Origin: Ruminiclostridium sp.
GTDB lineage: Bacteria > Bacillota_A > Clostridia > Oscillospirales > Ruminococcaceae
Assembly (NCBI GenBank): GCA_017550775.1
Contig: JAFZOA010000368.1
Location: 1 to 6,308 of the forward strand
Length of the DNA: 6,308 nt
Direction: 5' to 3'
Part shown: positions 4,971 through 6,308 of the stretch, one piece after another
Layout: every line of letters starts with the position of its first letter
How positions within the stretch are numbered: position 1 is the stretch's first letter
The notes under the pieces: generated by a model
Database searches by the model: none
Told to the model about the DNA's origin: nothing
Seen by the model: only the letters and a program-made list of their open reading frames with translations
Program-made: the position numbers and the translations under genes

Positions 4971-6308
4971 ATGGACAAGAAGAAACTCCCCAAAAGAAGC
5001 GAAGTACCGGCACAGTTCCGGTGGCACATCGAAGACCTGTACCCCTCGGACGAGGCGTTCGAGAAGGAGCTCAACGATGCGGGAAAGTATCCTGAGCTGC
5101 TCGCGGGGTACGCAGGAAAGCTTTGCGTCTCGCCGGAAGCCTTGCTTGAATACCTGAAGCTCGACGACGAGCTTTCTGCGATCGCAGAGGATCTTATCAA
5201 CTACGCCAACCGCAAGAGCGACGAGGACACCTCGGTAAGCCTGTACTCGGGGTACTGCGACCGTGTGACCGCGCTGCTGGTAGCTGTCGGGAGCGCCGCG
5301 GCATTCGCCGTGCCGGAGATCACAGGCATTACCGACGAGGACATGGAGCGCTTCTACAAGGAACAGCCCGGTCTGGAGCACTACCGCATAGCTCTTGACC
5401 GTATCCGCGCAAAACGCGCGCATATCCTGTCGCCGGCGGAGGAGCGCGTCGCGGCAATGGCGGGAGAAATGAACGCGTCGCCGGAGATCATCGTGTCCAT
5501 GCTGGACAACGCCGACCTGAAATTCCCGGACGCGACCGACAAGGACGGAAAAATGCATCAGCTCACCCACGGGAGCTATATCCCCATGATGCAGAGCGAG
5601 GACAGAGAGCTCAGAAAGTCGGCGTTCACAAACATCTATAATACTTACAAAAGCTTCGAGAACACCTACACTGCGATCTACTCCGCGCACCTGAAATCCC
5701 TCGCGTTCCAGTCGAACGTTCACAAGTACGAAACGACTCTCGAAGCCGCGCTCGACAGCACCGAGGTGCCGACAAGCGTGTATTACAAGCTTATCGACGC
5801 AGTCCACGCGAACATGGATAAGATGTACCGATATGTGGCGCTGCGCAAGAAGCTGCTCAAGGTAGACGAGCTGCATTATTATGACCTTTACGCACCCATG
5901 GTGAGCGACATCGCGGACAACATACCGTACGACGAGGCGGTAAAGACCGTGCTCGAAGCGGTCAAGCCGCTCGGCGAGGAATACTGCGGCGTGATGAAGA
6001 GCGGCTTTGAGGGCGGCTGGATAGATGTGTATGAGAACGAGAACAAGAGAAGCGGCGCATACTCGGCGGGCGCGGCGGTACACCCCTTCGTGCTGCTCAA
6101 CCACACCGACGATCTCCAGTCCGAGTTCACGATCGCCCACGAAATGGGACACGCGCTGCACTCCTACTACTCCAACAAGTGCCAGAGCGTGACCTACCGC
6201 GATTACAGGATCTTCGTGGCGGAGGTAGCCTCCACATTCAACGAGAGCCTGCTGATGCAGCACCTGCTCAGAACTACTGCCGACAAACGGAAAAAGGCGT
6301 ACCTGATA
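4971..6308 (+). CDS. pepF: Oligoendopeptidase F, M3B zinc metallopeptidase (3' end outside window)
   Basis: The frame runs from ATG 4971 to the window end without a stop, giving 446 residues. The family is usually about 600 residues, so roughly the last 150 are missing. AAAGGA (4959-4964) lies 6 bases before the ATG. The N-terminus 'RSEVPAQFRWHIEDLYPSD' is typical of PepF. The catalytic region is intact: 'KRSGAYSAGAAVHPFVLLN' (359-377), then the zinc site HEMGH at residues 390-394 (His390, Glu391, His394) followed by 'ALHSYYS'. The third zinc ligand, Glu418, lies in 'FVAEVASTFNE'. There is no signal peptide, so the enzyme is cytoplasmic. It cleaves short peptides, for example imported or signal-derived ones. 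It follows the PrsA-like lipoprotein gene by 15 bp and probably shares its transcript. The related M3 peptidase thimet oligopeptidase is less likely given the PepF-type ends. Confidence 0.95.
   Translation, partial: MDKKKLPKRSEVPAQFRWHIEDLYPSDEAFEKELNDAGKYPELLAGYAGKLCVSPEALLEYLKLDDELSAIAEDLINYANRKSDEDTSVSLYSGYCDRVTALLVAVGSAAAFAVPEITGITDEDMERFYKEQPGLEHYRIALDRIRAKRAHILSPAEERVAAMAGEMNASPEIIVSMLDNADLKFPDATDKDGKMHQLTHGSYIPMMQSEDRELRKSAFTNIYNTYKSFENTYTAIYSAHLKSLAFQSNVHKYETTLEAALDSTEVPTSVYYKLIDAVHANMDKMYRYVALRKKLLKVDELHYYDLYAPMVSDIADNIPYDEAVKTVLEAVKPLGEEYCGVMKSGFEGGWIDVYENENKRSGAYSAGAAVHPFVLLNHTDDLQSEFTIAHEMGHALHSYYSNKCQSVTYRDYRIFVAEVASTFNESLLMQHLLRTTADKRKKAYLI

Noticed and set aside
4947..6263. A 438-residue open frame on the - strand across the 3' gene
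   Set aside because: The + strand here encodes oligoendopeptidase F with an intact HEMGH zinc site. The antisense frame is a codon-use shadow with no recognisable domain.

Overview
The window looks like chromosomal DNA from a GC-rich member of the Clostridia, probably an Oscillospiraceae/Ruminococcaceae-type gut bacterium. This is inferred from several things. The genes have AAGG/AAAGGA-type ribosome binding sites and Gram-positive-style lipoproteins with long acidic linkers. GC-rich third positions coexist with frequent ATA isoleucine codons. The gene families also fit: DUF58/DUF4129, BMP-type lipoprotein, PrsA-like lipoprotein and PepF. No rRNA, tRNA, CRISPR array, phage gene or transposase gene was seen, and no species can be named from this sequence.

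Layout. On the left, two + strand genes run together: the C-terminal end of a DUF58 protein (2-409) and a multi-membrane-span protein with a DUF4129-like cytoplasmic tail (450-1736). They probably form the tail of a MoxR-DUF58-type operon. They converge on a - strand gene (1852-3267) for a BMP-family substrate-binding lipoprotein. A perfect 13-bp hairpin between the two genes can serve both as terminator.

The 425-bp region from 3268 to 3692 is the only sizeable non-coding stretch. It holds a - strand extended -10 promoter for the BMP gene, a very AT-rich segment, and a + strand promoter. Next comes a 157-bp foldback element (3429-3585) with about 35-bp imperfect inverted arms, flanked by a TGAA direct repeat. 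A 17-bp tandem duplication follows it. This stretch is the least ordinary part of the window. The foldback element looks like a MITE-type insertion or a structured RNA in the leader of the downstream genes.

On the right, two + strand genes separated by 15 bp probably form an operon. The first is a PrsA/SurA-like lipoprotein with a degenerate parvulin region (3693-4955, TTG start). The second is oligoendopeptidase F, an M3B zinc metallopeptidase, which is cut off by the window end (4971-6308). Working together, the left genes probably concern an envelope-associated system, the middle gene captures a small solute, and the right pair concerns folding of exported proteins and peptide turnover. 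These links rest on family knowledge and gene position, not on direct evidence.
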